Shown in pieces: positions 16,682-24,205 of a stretch of 36,083 nt of DNA. The notes beneath the pieces are model-generated. The model was not told where the DNA came from. It did not search any database and saw only the letters and a program-made list of their open reading frames with translations. Position 1 is the stretch's first letter. Every line of letters begins with the position of its first letter. This DNA is from an uncultured bacterium (GTDB lineage: Bacteria > Bacillota > Clostridia > Lachnospirales > Lachnospiraceae). Location of the stretch: contig CANDBT010000043.1 in NCBI GenBank assembly GCA_947383005.1, positions 1-36,083 of the forward strand. Reading direction: 5' to 3'. The position numbers and the translations under genes were made by a program.

Positions 16682-16857
16682 ATGCACAGGCCCGCACAGA
16701 GAAATATGCCGCTAAAGCGGTGTGCGGGCCGCGCGGCGAGTAGGGGAAGATGGCTCTTCCCTTCTCGATTGCACACGGGCACCCAAAGGAAGATGCCAGT
16801 TAAAGCTGACGGGTACCCGGCGCGGCGAGAAGGGGAAATAACCTCCCCTACTCGGTT
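16682..16857 (+). repeat. REP-like palindromic repeat, two tandem units
   Basis: Two ~86-90 bp units lie head to tail (about 16682-16767 and 16768-16857). Both share TGCACA, then an arm, then ATGCC, TAAAGC, the matching arm, CGCGCGGCGAG or GGCGCGGCGAG, and a GGGGAA/TTCCC or GGGGAA/CTCCCC hairpin ending in CTCG. Arm sequences differ (GCCCGCAC/GTGCGGGC versus CGGGCACCC/GGGTACCCG) yet remain complementary. A third copy lies at 35881-35950 on the other strand and a fragment near 19610. Confidence 0.7.
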
Positions 16858-16923
16858 ATAGCATGGATTGTTTCGCACTTCAATCAGCCTTTTGGCTCTG
16901 GTATCATGTAAAGGAACCCTGTG

Positions 16924-17427
16924 ATGAGAAAGACGCGAGGCTATATATTGGCGGGAGTCGTGATTCTGGTTCTGGCCGCAGGATTTTTTTGGTGGGCTTT
17001 CCTGGCCCCGGCGGGGACCGTTTTTCAACTATATGACCGGGATCGGGAACAGGTGGTGTTGTCTGTTCCGGTGAAGGCTGGTGACAAGCTGAGCTTGGAG
17101 ATTGAACATTCTTTTGAGCATATTCCCTGGTACGAATATTATACGGTGACAGAAGATTTGCAGTTTAATCTGGATGCCATTGCAGTAGCTGGTTATGGAG
17201 CGGGGATTCCTGCAGAAATGGATGTACCCACGCACATAGAAGACGGTCTTGTTTGGATGGAGGAGATAAACAGTGTATTTCCCCGATTTAGCTGGATCAC
17301 CTCTGCCCGATACATGAAAGTTTTCACACTTAATGAAGAAGAGATATTTGATTTTCGCACTTTGCCGGATGCCAGCCGCATCCGCGGAGAAATAATTGAG
17401 AAAAGGGGGTATTTATCCGATGTCTGA
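16924..17427 (+). CDS. DUF1850 family protein of TAXI TRAP operon
   Basis: 167 residues with one N-terminal membrane helix (YILAGVVILVLAAGFFWWAF) and an exposed domain with the DUF1850 pattern: VPVKAGDKLSLEIEHSFEHI followed by PWYEYYTV, then DALAVAGYGAG-like and ending FDFRTL. DUF1850 proteins are known partners of fused TAXI TRAP permeases; role unknown, perhaps receptor docking or ion coupling. ATG at 16924 (or GTG at 16921) follows AAGGA. It overlaps the permease start by 8 bp, so the two are translationally coupled. Confidence 0.85.
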   Translation: MRKTRGYILAGVVILVLAAGFFWWAFLAPAGTVFQLYDRDREQVVLSVPVKAGDKLSLEIEHSFEHIPWYEYYTVTEDLQFNLDAIAVAGYGAGIPAEMDVPTHIEDGLVWMEEINSVFPRFSWITSARYMKVFTLNEEEIFDFRTLPDASRIRGEIIEKRGYLSDV

Positions 17428-19399
17428 CATGAATAAGATGAATGGTGAAGAAATCGTGGAAAAGTACGAGAAGGAATCTCGTACACGGAAGTTTTTAGGC
17501 CGGAAGCTGAATGTGGTGGTTTACGCGCTGTGCCTGGCTTTTACGATTTATCATTTGGCCTATGCGTCAGGGATAAGGCTTTTGCAGATGGTGAATATCA
17601 AACATCATGCTATCCATGTAGGGCTGGTGCTTGTCCTTGGTTTTGCCCTTTATCCCGCGCTGAAAAAGAGCAGCCGCAAGAAGATTGTATGGTATGATTG
17701 GATTTTCATTGTTTTGTGTGCGGTTATGCCGGTATATGTTTTTGTTCGTTACCCGGTATTTATTTCCACAGGATTTTCCGGGGAGACTATTGATATCATT
17801 ATGGGAACCTTGCTGATTATTCTGGTAATGGAGTGTTCACGTCGTATTTCCGGACCGGCGCTGACGATCCTTTCTGCCGTTTTTTTGCTGTATGCGCTGT
17901 TTGGACGTTCTTTCCCCGGGATTTTCCGTCATCGCGGATATAACTGGCACAGGGTAGTGACGTATCTGACTACGGATATTTACGGGATTTATGGAAGTTC
18001 AATCAAGGTATCTGCCACTTATATCGTATTGTTTATCATTTTCGGCGACGTAATGAACAAATGTGGTATGGGTCAGTTTTTTAATGATATTGCCAATGCC
18101 CTGGCCGGCCATACGAAAGGCGGCCCGGCCAAGGTGGCTGTGCTGGCTTCCGGTTTTTTGGGGTCAATCAACGGTTCGGCGGTAGCCAATGTAGTGACAA
18201 CAGGGACGTTTACCATCCCGCTGATGAAAAAAACCGGATATTCAAAAGAATTTTCCGGCGCCGTGGAGGCTACGGCTTCCGTAGGAGGACAGCTTCTTCC
18301 GCCGATTATGGGCGCGGCGGCTTTTGTTATGGCAGAAACTTTAGGGGTAAAATACGGTATGATTATCCGTGCAGCCGTACTGCCTGCGCTGATTTATTAT
18401 CTGGGAATTATTCTTCAGGTTCAGATGCGTGCGGAAAAAGACGGGCTTTTGGGTCTTCCCAAGGATCAGATGCCCCGGGTTGTGGCGGTAATGAAGGAGC
18501 GGGGCCATTTGCTGATCCCGATTGTTTTCCTGCTTTATATGTTGATTTTTAGCGGAAAGACCGTACTTTTCAGTGCTTTTTGGACGATCGTTGTGACGAT
18601 AGTGGTAGCGCAGCTTCGCCCGGTCAGCAGGATGAGCCTTAAAGATATCGGCGACGCTTTTGTATCGGGGGCTAAGTCTACGGTTTCCGTAGCTATTGCC
18701 TGCGCCTGTGTGGGGATTATCGTCGGGGTTTGCGGTTTGACGGGTTTTGCGCTCAATGTGGCTCATGCCATTATCAATATTGGCCAGAATGCTATTCCAG
18801 GAAGTGCGGCGGCCAGTTTGTTCCTTACATTATTGTTTACCATGGTTACTTGTATGATTCTGGGGATGGGTTTGCCTTCCATTCCATCTTACCTGATTAC
18901 GGCAACTATTGCGGCGCCGGCGTTGGTGGAATTAGGGCAGGCGGAGATTGCGGCCCATATGTTCTGTTTCTACTTCGCTATGTTTGCGAATTTGACGCCG
19001 CCGGTAGCGCTGGCCGCTTTTGCGGCGGCAGGACTTTCGGGAGGGAGTCCGATGAAGACCGGCTGGCAGTCGGTAAAACTGGCTTTGGCAGGTTTTATCG
19101 TTCCTTTCATGTTTGTGTATAATCCTCAGCTTTTGCTGGAAAATGTTACCGTGATAAGCGGTATTCAGGTGGTGATTACCTCTTGTATAGGAGTGCTTTT
19201 AATTGCGGCGGCTGTAGAAGGATATCTGAAGGGAAGCCTGAACGTTGTGTTGCGGATTGTGGCGGCTGTGGGGGCGCTTTTGCTTATCGACAGCAGCGGA
19301 ACGACAGATTTGCTGGGGATTTTGTGCCTGGTTGTGGTTCTGGGGGCACAGATGGTGAAGGTTCGGATGGTTATGGCAAATAAAGTGGTCTCCGAATGA
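17420..19399 (+). CDS. TRAP transporter fused permease (TAXI type)
   Basis: About 659 residues. The N-terminal part carries the small-subunit (4-helix) region and the rest the large 12-helix DctM-like domain. Signatures include KGGPAKVAVLASGFLGSING, SAVANVVTTGTFTIPLMKK, VGGQLLPPIMGAAAFVMAE and CMILGMGLPSIPSYLITAT. These fused proteins move organic anions inward using a sodium gradient with the receptor. ATG at 17420 follows AAAAGGGGG; an alternative GTG/TTG-type start at 17396 gives eight more residues. It is the last gene of the TRAP operon. Confidence 0.93.
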   Translation: MSDMNKMNGEEIVEKYEKESRTRKFLGRKLNVVVYALCLAFTIYHLAYASGIRLLQMVNIKHHAIHVGLVLVLGFALYPALKKSSRKKIVWYDWIFIVLCAVMPVYVFVRYPVFISTGFSGETIDIIMGTLLIILVMECSRRISGPALTILSAVFLLYALFGRSFPGIFRHRGYNWHRVVTYLTTDIYGIYGSSIKVSATYIVLFIIFGDVMNKCGMGQFFNDIANALAGHTKGGPAKVAVLASGFLGSINGSAVANVVTTGTFTIPLMKKTGYSKEFSGAVEATASVGGQLLPPIMGAAAFVMAETLGVKYGMIIRAAVLPALIYYLGIILQVQMRAEKDGLLGLPKDQMPRVVAVMKERGHLLIPIVFLLYMLIFSGKTVLFSAFWTIVVTIVVAQLRPVSRMSLKDIGDAFVSGAKSTVSVAIACACVGIIVGVCGLTGFALNVAHAIINIGQNAIPGSAAASLFLTLLFTMVTCMILGMGLPSIPSYLITATIAAPALVELGQAEIAAHMFCFYFAMFANLTPPVALAAFAAAGLSGGSPMKTGWQSVKLALAGFIVPFMFVYNPQLLLENVTVISGIQVVITSCIGVLLIAAAVEGYLKGSLNVVLRIVAAVGALLLIDSSGTTDLLGILCLVVVLGAQMVKVRMVMANKVVSE

Positions 19400-19407
19400 T
19401 TTTCATA

Positions 19408-19468
19408 GATATCCGATGATTCTTGTCTGGCGTAAACGGTCAAGAAGATATTCTGTCTGAATGGTTAC
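19408..19468 (-). repeat. MITE-like element remnant after the TRAP operon
   Basis: Contains ATATCCGATG, TTCTTGTCTGGC, CAAGAAGATATT and GTCTGAATGGTTAC in the order seen at one end of the complete palindromic elements (reverse orientation). The other half is missing. It begins 9 bp after the permease stop codon, and its hairpin (TTCTTG with CAAGAA) could stabilise the transcript end. Confidence 0.65.
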
Positions 19469-19486
19469 TTTTCATGTAGTTGACAG

Positions 19487-19515
19487 TTGTCACATTTTGT
19501 TTTGTGTGATAGAAT
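19487..19515 (+). promoter_or_regulatory. Promoter and possible operator of the DUF969 operon
   Basis: TTGTCA (19487-19492), 17-bp spacer, TAGAAT (19510-19515). The -35 region is embedded in an inverted repeat TGACA-GT-TGTCA (19481-19492 region), which could be an operator for an unidentified regulator. Confidence 0.6.
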
Positions 19516-19525
19516 AGTTATGGCG

Positions 19526-19578
19526 AAGGTGCTTTTGTCTGCGGCTATTACCGGCCCTGCCAGACAAGGCGCCTTTTT
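19526..19578 (+). promoter_or_regulatory. Leader terminator/attenuator hairpin of the DUF969 operon
   Basis: AAGGTGCTTTTGTCTG (19526-19541) pairs with CAGACAAGGCGCCTT (19561-19575) using two G-U pairs, followed by a run of five T ending at 19578. It starts about 10 bases after the promoter -10 box, inside the untranslated leader and 100 bp before the first gene. Two smaller stems follow: CATAGGA/TCCTATG (19585-19605) and CGCCG/CGGCG (19636-19650). Confidence 0.6.
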
Positions 19579-19609
19579 CCATACCATAGGAAAGTGCATC
19601 CTATGAATT

Positions 19610-19642
19610 GAGTAGGGGAGGGTATTTTCCTTGCTCGCCGCG
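19610..19642 (-). repeat. REP-like repeat fragment in the DUF969 leader
   Basis: On the minus strand CGCGGCGAGCAAGGAAAA then CCTCCCCTACTC closely matches the second half of the tandem unit at ~16830-16853 (CGCGGCGAGAAGGGGAAA then CCTCCCCTACTC). It forms a short hairpin ahead of the ribosome site of the DUF969 gene. Confidence 0.6.
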
Positions 19643-19677
19643 TTTCGGCGTATATATTTGATCAAAGGAGGATTGCT

Positions 19678-20370
19678 ATGGAAGTACTAAAATTGGTCGG
19701 TGTTTTGATTGTTATTGTCGGTTTCGTGCTAAAGTTGGATACTTTGGCGGTGGTGGTGGTTGCCGGATTGGTAACGGGGCTGATAGCGCGGATGTCCCCT
19801 ATAGCTATTTTGGATACTTTGGGCAGCGCGTTTATTACGAACCGCACCGCGACGCTGTTTGTACTCACTCTGCCGGTTATCGGCTTGTGTGAGCGGAACG
19901 GCCTGAAAGACAAAGCCGTGGATTTTATCCGCTCGATTAAAAATGCTTCTACGGGACGTTTGATTGCCATTTGGCAGATTATCCGTACCATTGCTTCCGC
20001 GTTTTCGCTGCGGATAGGCGGCCATCCAACCTTTATCCGCCCGTTGATTAATCCTATGGCTCAGGCGGCTGCCGTTGCGCAGTACGGCGAATTGGACGAG
20101 AAAACCGAAGACCAGATCAAGGGTTTGGCGGCCGGAAGTGAAAATTACGGAAATTTCTTTGCTCAGAACTGCTTTATGGGCGCTTCTGGCACATTGTTGA
20201 TTATGACTACGCTTAACGAGCAAGGCTATCCGGTAGATGCCCTGCAGATTGCCGGTCAGTCGGTTCCGATTGCTGTGATTTCTGTCGTTGTCGGTATTGC
20301 CTATGCGCTGTTGTTTGATCAGATGATGAAAAAACGTTTTGGTGGGCAGAAAAAAACGGAGGTGAAGTAG
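19678..20370 (+). CDS. DUF969 membrane protein (putative transporter half)
   Basis: 230 residues with about five to six membrane segments. The sequence MEVLKLVGVLIVIVGFVLKL, TATLFVLTLPVIGLCERNGL, RIGGHPTFIRPLINPMAQAA and GSENYGNFFAQNCFMGASG matches the DUF969 family. DUF969 and DUF979 genes occur together and often next to pyroglutamyl peptidase, so a two-component transporter for pyroglutamate or pyroglutamyl peptides has been a natural proposal (inference; not proven here). Ribosome site AAAGGAGG lies 6 bases before ATG. The upstream leader contains a promoter and an attenuator-like hairpin. Confidence 0.85.
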   Translation: MEVLKLVGVLIVIVGFVLKLDTLAVVVVAGLVTGLIARMSPIAILDTLGSAFITNRTATLFVLTLPVIGLCERNGLKDKAVDFIRSIKNASTGRLIAIWQIIRTIASAFSLRIGGHPTFIRPLINPMAQAAAVAQYGELDEKTEDQIKGLAAGSENYGNFFAQNCFMGASGTLLIMTTLNEQGYPVDALQIAGQSVPIAVISVVVGIAYALLFDQMMKKRFGGQKKTEVK

Positions 20371-20371
20371 T

Positions 20372-21301
20372 ATGACGTGGACATTAAGTACGGTTGTGGC
20401 AGAGGTTTTTTATTGTATTATCGGTTTGATTTTTATTCTTACCGGCGTAAAAGCACTTAAGGATAAGGATTGTGGCAATCGTATTTTTACCGCGGCTTTT
20501 TGGTTTATTTTGGCTGCTACTTTTATTGCCGGACCTTATCTGCCGAAATGGATTACGGGCTTATGCGTTGTGCTGATGGCATGCCTGACAGCCATCGGAA
20601 AGGTCGTTCAAAGCAAAAGCGATGTCCCTTCGCAAAAAGAAACCCGCGCCGCTGCGGATAAATTCGGCTATCCCGTATTTCTTCCCGCGCTGATGCTGGC
20701 CCTGAGCGCCGTTGTGGTAGCTACGTTCTTTACTTCTCTGGGCGCAAATAATGCGATTGGCGTTTCGGCGGCAATTGCTCTTGTTATCGCGTTGATTTTG
20801 TTCCGGCCCAAGGCAAAATACATCGTAAAAGACGGGACCCGAATGATGGATAATGTGGGAACGGCAGGGATCTTGCCTCAGGTGTTGGCGGCACTTGGTT
20901 CTTTGTTCACGGCTGCCGGTGTCGGGGAAGTGATTTCCGGCGGCGTCAGCGCCATTATCCCGTCAGGAAGCCATTTTTTGGCTACGGCTGTTTACTGTAT
21001 CGCCATGGCATTGTTTACCATGATTATGGGTAACGGCTTTGCTGCCTTTTCCGTGATCACCGTGGGTATAGGGATTCCGTTTTTGATTGCCCAGGGGGCA
21101 GATCCGGTGGTGGTAGGCGCCATGGGATTAACTGCCGGTTACTGTGGAACACTGATGACTCCCATGGCGGCTAATTTCAATATCATGCCTGCCGCTTTAT
21201 TAGAGACGAAAAACAAATACGCTATTATTTTTTCCCAAATACCGGTAGCACTGGTTATGCTGGCTATCCACATCGTACTAATGTACATTTTAGCATTTTA
21301 A
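20372..21301 (+). CDS. DUF979 membrane protein (putative transporter half)
   Basis: 309 residues with about nine to ten membrane segments. GLIFILTGVKALKDKDCGNR, GTAGILPQVLAALGSLFTAA and MGNGFAAFSVITVGIGIPFL with AGYCGTLMTPMAANFNIMPA fit the DUF979 family. The start ATG is one base after the DUF969 stop, with GGAGGTGAAG upstream, so the two are translationally coupled and probably form one complex in the membrane. The TPMAANFN segment near the C-terminus resembles ion/solute-binding re-entrant loops of IT-superfamily carriers (inference). Confidence 0.85.
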   Translation: MTWTLSTVVAEVFYCIIGLIFILTGVKALKDKDCGNRIFTAAFWFILAATFIAGPYLPKWITGLCVVLMACLTAIGKVVQSKSDVPSQKETRAAADKFGYPVFLPALMLALSAVVVATFFTSLGANNAIGVSAAIALVIALILFRPKAKYIVKDGTRMMDNVGTAGILPQVLAALGSLFTAAGVGEVISGGVSAIIPSGSHFLATAVYCIAMALFTMIMGNGFAAFSVITVGIGIPFLIAQGADPVVVGAMGLTAGYCGTLMTPMAANFNIMPAALLETKNKYAIIFSQIPVALVMLAIHIVLMYILAF

Positions 21302-21302
21302 C

Positions 21303-21440
21303 GTAACAATTCAGACGGCGGGGAATTTGACATCAATGGGGGGCTTCAAGCTCGCTTGAAAGCCCCCATTGATGTCAAATTCCGCATCGGATGAATATCC
21401 GATGCTTCTTGCCCGCCGAAGACGGGCAAGAAGATAGCCG
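21303..21440 (-). mobile_element. Palindromic MITE-like element, nearly complete copy C
   Basis: Starts GTAACAATTCAGACGG (21303-21318) two bases after the DUF979 stop. It has a 29-bp near-perfect stem (21322-21350 with 21355-21383), then GCATCGGAT/ATCCGATGC, then TTCTTGCCCG/CGGGCAAGAA, ending GATAGCCGACGG. The order is the reverse of copies B and D, so it is inserted in the opposite orientation. The second terminal repeat is missing or altered. It separates the transporter pair from the peptidase gene. Confidence 0.7.
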
Positions 21441-21451
21441 ACGGAAAAGTG

Positions 21452-21576
21452 CTAGTACTGCATTGCGGAAATAACGAGTGCCACTGAAATTTCCGCAAGG
21501 TAGTACTAGTCGTCAAGCCCGCTTGAAAGCTTTATTTTAATTGTTGCGGTTCAGCAGTTACGGCTGCACCGCAACA
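21452..21576. repeat. Two further hairpins before pcp
   Basis: CTAGTACT-N3-TTGCGGAAAT (21452-21472) pairs with ATTTCCGCAA-N3-AGTACTAG (21489-21509). Then TGTTGCGGT-N-CAGC (21542-21555) pairs with GCTG-N-ACCGCAACA (21563-21576). The sequence between them contains CAAGCCCGCTTGAAAGC, like the loop of the palindromic elements. Together with copy C this fills the 330-bp gap before pcp; no promoter is obvious. Confidence 0.6.
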
Positions 21577-21632
21577 GTAAAAGGAATAAACCGTTACAAT
21601 AAATGACAAATAAACAGAAAGGAAATCATCTT

Positions 21633-22277
21633 ATGAAAATACTCCTTACCGCATTCGATCCTTTTGGAGGCGATGTTATCAACCCAGCGTTGGAAGCTGT
21701 CAAGCTGGTTCCTGATCAGATTCGTGATATTGAGGTTATCAAGCTGGAAGTTCCCACGGTTTTTGTCAAGTCAATTGCCAAAGTAAAAGAAGCTATCGAA
21801 AAAGAACAGCCGGATGCCGTGCTTTGCATCGGTCAGGCGGGTGGCCGCTATGATTTAACGCCGGAACGTGTGGCGATTAATCTTGATGATGCCCGCATTA
21901 AAGATAACGAGGGAAATCAGCCGATAGATCAGCCCATTTTTGAGGATGGTGCGCCGGCTTATTTTGCCACTTTGCCGATTAAGGCCATGGTGCAGAGTAT
22001 TCGTAATGCAGGCATTCCCGCTAGTGTATCCAACACAGCCGGTACTTTTGTCTGCAATCATTTGATGTACGGTGTGCTTTATACCCTGGCTCATGAGTAT
22101 CCTTGGATTCGGGGTGGTTTTATGCATGTTCCTTTCGTCCCAAGCCAGGTAGTCAGCCGTCCAAATCCTGCGCCTTGTTTGGGAATGAAAGATATTGCCG
22201 TGGGAATTGAGGCCGCTCTTACTGCCATAGCGGAACATGAACAGGATATTGTGACAGCAGAGGGAAAAAATCATTAA
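21633..22277 (+). CDS. pcp: Pyroglutamyl-peptidase I
   Basis: 214 residues, usual family length. It removes N-terminal pyroglutamate (5-oxoproline) from peptides in the cytoplasm. The catalytic triad region is complete: Glu in [14 protein letters not shown], Cys in [16 protein letters not shown] and His in [13 protein letters not shown]. The N-terminal [18 protein letters not shown] is diagnostic. ATG at 21633 follows AAAGGA; an earlier in-frame ATG at 21603 lacks a site. It is last in the DUF969-DUF979-pcp group, but ~330 bp of palindromic DNA separates it from DUF979, so expression may be uncoupled. It converges with the M20 dipeptidase gene. Confidence 0.93.
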   Translation: MKILLTAFDPFGGDVINPALEAVKLVPDQIRDIEVIKLEVPTVFVKSIAKVKEAIEKEQPDAVLCIGQAGGRYDLTPERVAINLDDARIKDNEGNQPIDQPIFEDGAPAYFATLPIKAMVQSIRNAGIPASVSNTAGTFVCNHLMYGVLYTLAHEYPWIRGGFMHVPFVPSQVVSRPNPAPCLGMKDIAVGIEAALTAIAEHEQDIVTAEGKNH

Positions 22278-22310
22278 AGAAAGTGCAGAAGATGGAAATA
22301 GAAGCATAAA

Positions 22311-22405
22311 GGGCTGCTGCAAAAGGCTGTTTTTCCCTATATGGCATCGCATTGGGAAATATTGATGCTCCATAAAGGGGACAGCACATTTTGCAGCAGC
22401 TTTTT
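22311..22405 (+). terminator. Long hairpin terminator between pcp and the M20 gene
   Basis: GCTGCTGCAAAA (22313-22324) pairs exactly with TTTTGCAGCAGC (22389-22400), followed by TTTTT. Inner arms continue the pairing: GCTGT/ACAGC, then CCCTATATGG with CCATAAAGGG, and GCATC/GATGC. The ~90-nt fold-back is much longer than a usual terminator and may be a small palindromic mobile element that now serves as terminator. Confidence 0.7.
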
Positions 22406-22444
22406 GACCATTCGGATAATGGTGCAGATAAAATAACAGGCCGT

Positions 22445-23794
22445 TTATGCCTTGGCAAATTCTTCCATTACGGTGGCAGCCATCTTGATTGCGTTGATAT
22501 AATCATCGAGAATAATGTTCTCATTAGGTGCGTGGATATTGGAAGCTTCATTGCCTGCGCCGAACATGACGGCGTCCAGGCCGGCATCGTGACAGAACTG
22601 ATACATGGCAGTAGTGCCGGAACTGCTGATAAATACTTCCGGTTTCATTCCGTAAACGGGTTCCACACATTTAATAACTGTCTGGGCAAAAAGACATTCC
22701 GGATTGGCACGGAAGGGCGGTTCCCCGGAAAGCCGGACGACTTCGATATCGGTGAAGCCCCTGCGGTCCAGATGTTCCCTCACCAGCCGGAAAATATCAT
22801 CCGGTTTTTGATCAGGGACAAGACGCAGATCCATTTTTACCACGGCATTGCCAGGCATAACGGTTTTGGCGCCGTCTCCCAGATAACCGGCTTTAAAACC
22901 GGCAATGTTGGCTGTCGGCTGATAATAGAGTTTTTCTAAAAGCGGAATGCCCGTCAGATCATTGATAAAGCTGTCCAGCCCCAGGCGCTCTTTTGTCTTG
23001 TCTTCACGGAAATGAAGAGTTTTTAGGCAATCCATCTCATAATCGGTAGGTTTTTTAACCTGGTCATAAAATCCATCAATGGTAACATGGTCGTTGGCGT
23101 CTTTCATGGTAGCCAATGCCTGAACCAGCCGCCAGGCGGGATTTTTGACAATGGCGGCGTTGCTGGAGTGAAGGTCGCTGACTGCGGTGCGGCAGCGGAG
23201 TTCGATATAGAGAAGCCCTTTGACGCCAAGGCCAACTTCCAAAGGCCCGTCTAACTGTTTGCTTCCTCCTTCCCAGGCGAAGCCGTCAGTTTTCAGGCGT
23301 TCCGGGTATTTGTGAGCAAATTCGGACAAATGGGGGCTTCCGATTTCCTCTTCTCCTTCATAAATCAGTTTAATGTTCAATGGGAGCTGGCCATATACGG
23401 CCTGATAGGCTTTAATTGCACAGATACGGGACAGCAAACTGCCTTTGTTGTCCGTAGCGCCCCGGGAATAGAGCTTTCCGTCACGGATTTCGGCGCCAAA
23501 AGGATCGCTGTGCCATTCTTCTAATGGTTCCGGCGGCTGGACATCATAGTGATTGTAGAAAGAAATGGTGCGACTTTCATTCTTTCCTTTGATTTCTCCG
23601 TAAATGATAGGATTACCACTGGTTTTTACGATGTCCGGAGTGACATTGATGGTGCTCAGCTCTTCAGTAATTAAATCAACCATTTCCTGAATGCCGATAT
23701 TTTGGGCAGAAATGCTGGGCTGGCGGCAGAATTTCTGCAGCAGGGCGATATATTCTTCCCGATGAGCGTCTATATAATCGTAAAGCTGTTTCAT
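22445..23794 (-). CDS. M20-family dipeptidase
   Basis: 449 residues of zinc-dependent M20 peptidases. Metal and catalytic residues: His and Asp in YNHYDVQPPEP, Asp in RGATDNKGSLL, the Glu pair in YEGEEEIGSPH, and a late His in NEASNIHAPNENI. A dimerisation domain lies near residues 195-340. This class splits dipeptides or acyl-amino acids. The ATG at 23794 has AAGGAGGGAG just upstream. It is transcribed away from the MarR gene, with a consensus promoter and a TTAAGTGACTTAA site in its leader, linking it to the peptide importer on the other side (inference). Confidence 0.9.
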   Translation of the reverse strand: MKQLYDYIDAHREEYIALLQKFCRQPSISAQNIGIQEMVDLITEELSTINVTPDIVKTSGNPIIYGEIKGKNESRTISFYNHYDVQPPEPLEEWHSDPFGAEIRDGKLYSRGATDNKGSLLSRICAIKAYQAVYGQLPLNIKLIYEGEEEIGSPHLSEFAHKYPERLKTDGFAWEGGSKQLDGPLEVGLGVKGLLYIELRCRTAVSDLHSSNAAIVKNPAWRLVQALATMKDANDHVTIDGFYDQVKKPTDYEMDCLKTLHFREDKTKERLGLDSFINDLTGIPLLEKLYYQPTANIAGFKAGYLGDGAKTVMPGNAVVKMDLRLVPDQKPDDIFRLVREHLDRRGFTDIEVVRLSGEPPFRANPECLFAQTVIKCVEPVYGMKPEVFISSSGTTAMYQFCHDAGLDAVMFGAGNEASNIHAPNENIILDDYINAIKMAATVMEEFAKA

Positions 23795-23815
23795 AAAAAT
23801 CTCCCTCCTTGAATG

Positions 23816-23828
23816 TTAAGTGACTTAA
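23816..23828. promoter_or_regulatory. Candidate MarR-type operator (M20 side)
   Basis: TTAAGTGACTTAA is a 13-bp palindrome located just downstream of the M20 promoter. A similar sequence, TTTAATCACTTAA, lies just downstream of the opp promoter (24784-24796; 11 of 13 identical in one orientation). Confidence 0.6.
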
Positions 23829-23844
23829 TACTTTGATTGTAACC

Positions 23845-23873
23845 ATCATACCACTAAGAAAAAATCATGTCAA
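23845..23873 (-). promoter_or_regulatory. Promoter of the M20 dipeptidase gene
   Basis: On the minus strand TTGACA (23873-23868), 17-bp spacer, TATGAT (23850-23845). Near-consensus sigma-A promoter about 50 bp upstream of the start codon. Confidence 0.8.
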
Positions 23874-23946
23874 TAAAAAGGTTTTTCCTTTGCGCTACTG
23901 TTCACAGGTACCCGGTGAGCGTAACTGCATATGCCCTTTTAAAATT

Positions 23947-24096
23947 GTTATTGTTCACGGGGCGCATCTTCTTGTCCGGCTACGCCGAACAAGAAGCATC
24001 GGGCGTTCGCCCGATGGGGAAAACGGATGAAAACAGTCTTGCAAGCAAGCTTGACGCCTGTTTTCATCCGTTTTTCCCCGCCCCGTGAACGGTAAC
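23947..24096 (+). mobile_element. Palindromic MITE-like element, complete copy D (150 bp)
   Basis: Ends GTTATTGTTCACGGGGCG and CGCCCCGTGAACGGTAAC (16 of 18 complementary), flanked by perfect 8-bp direct repeats TTAAAATT (23939-23946 and 24097-24104). Internal order matches copy B: CTTCTTGTCCGGC/GCCGAACAAGAAG hairpin, CATCGGGCG/CGCCCGATG hairpin, then a 21-bp stem (24016-24036 with 24058-24079) around a loop with GCAAGCAAGCTTGACG. The insertion split an older hairpin whose arms GCATATGCCC (23927-23936) and GGGCATATGC (24118-24127) remain on either side. Confidence 0.8.
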
Positions 24097-24128
24097 TTAA
24101 AATTGTCTTTGGCAATGGGGCATATGCT

Positions 24129-24157
24129 TTGACATTTTTGGAAGAAGCGATTATAGT
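24129..24157 (+). promoter_or_regulatory. Promoter of the MarR-type regulator gene
   Basis: TTGACA (24129-24134), 17-bp spacer, TATAGT (24152-24157). A weak operator-like half site (AATAAGTG) lies in the leader at about 24173-24180. Confidence 0.75.
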
Positions 24158-24205
24158 GATAAAGGCACAGGGAATAAGTGCAATTTGATATTCGGAGGAG
24201 GAGTT

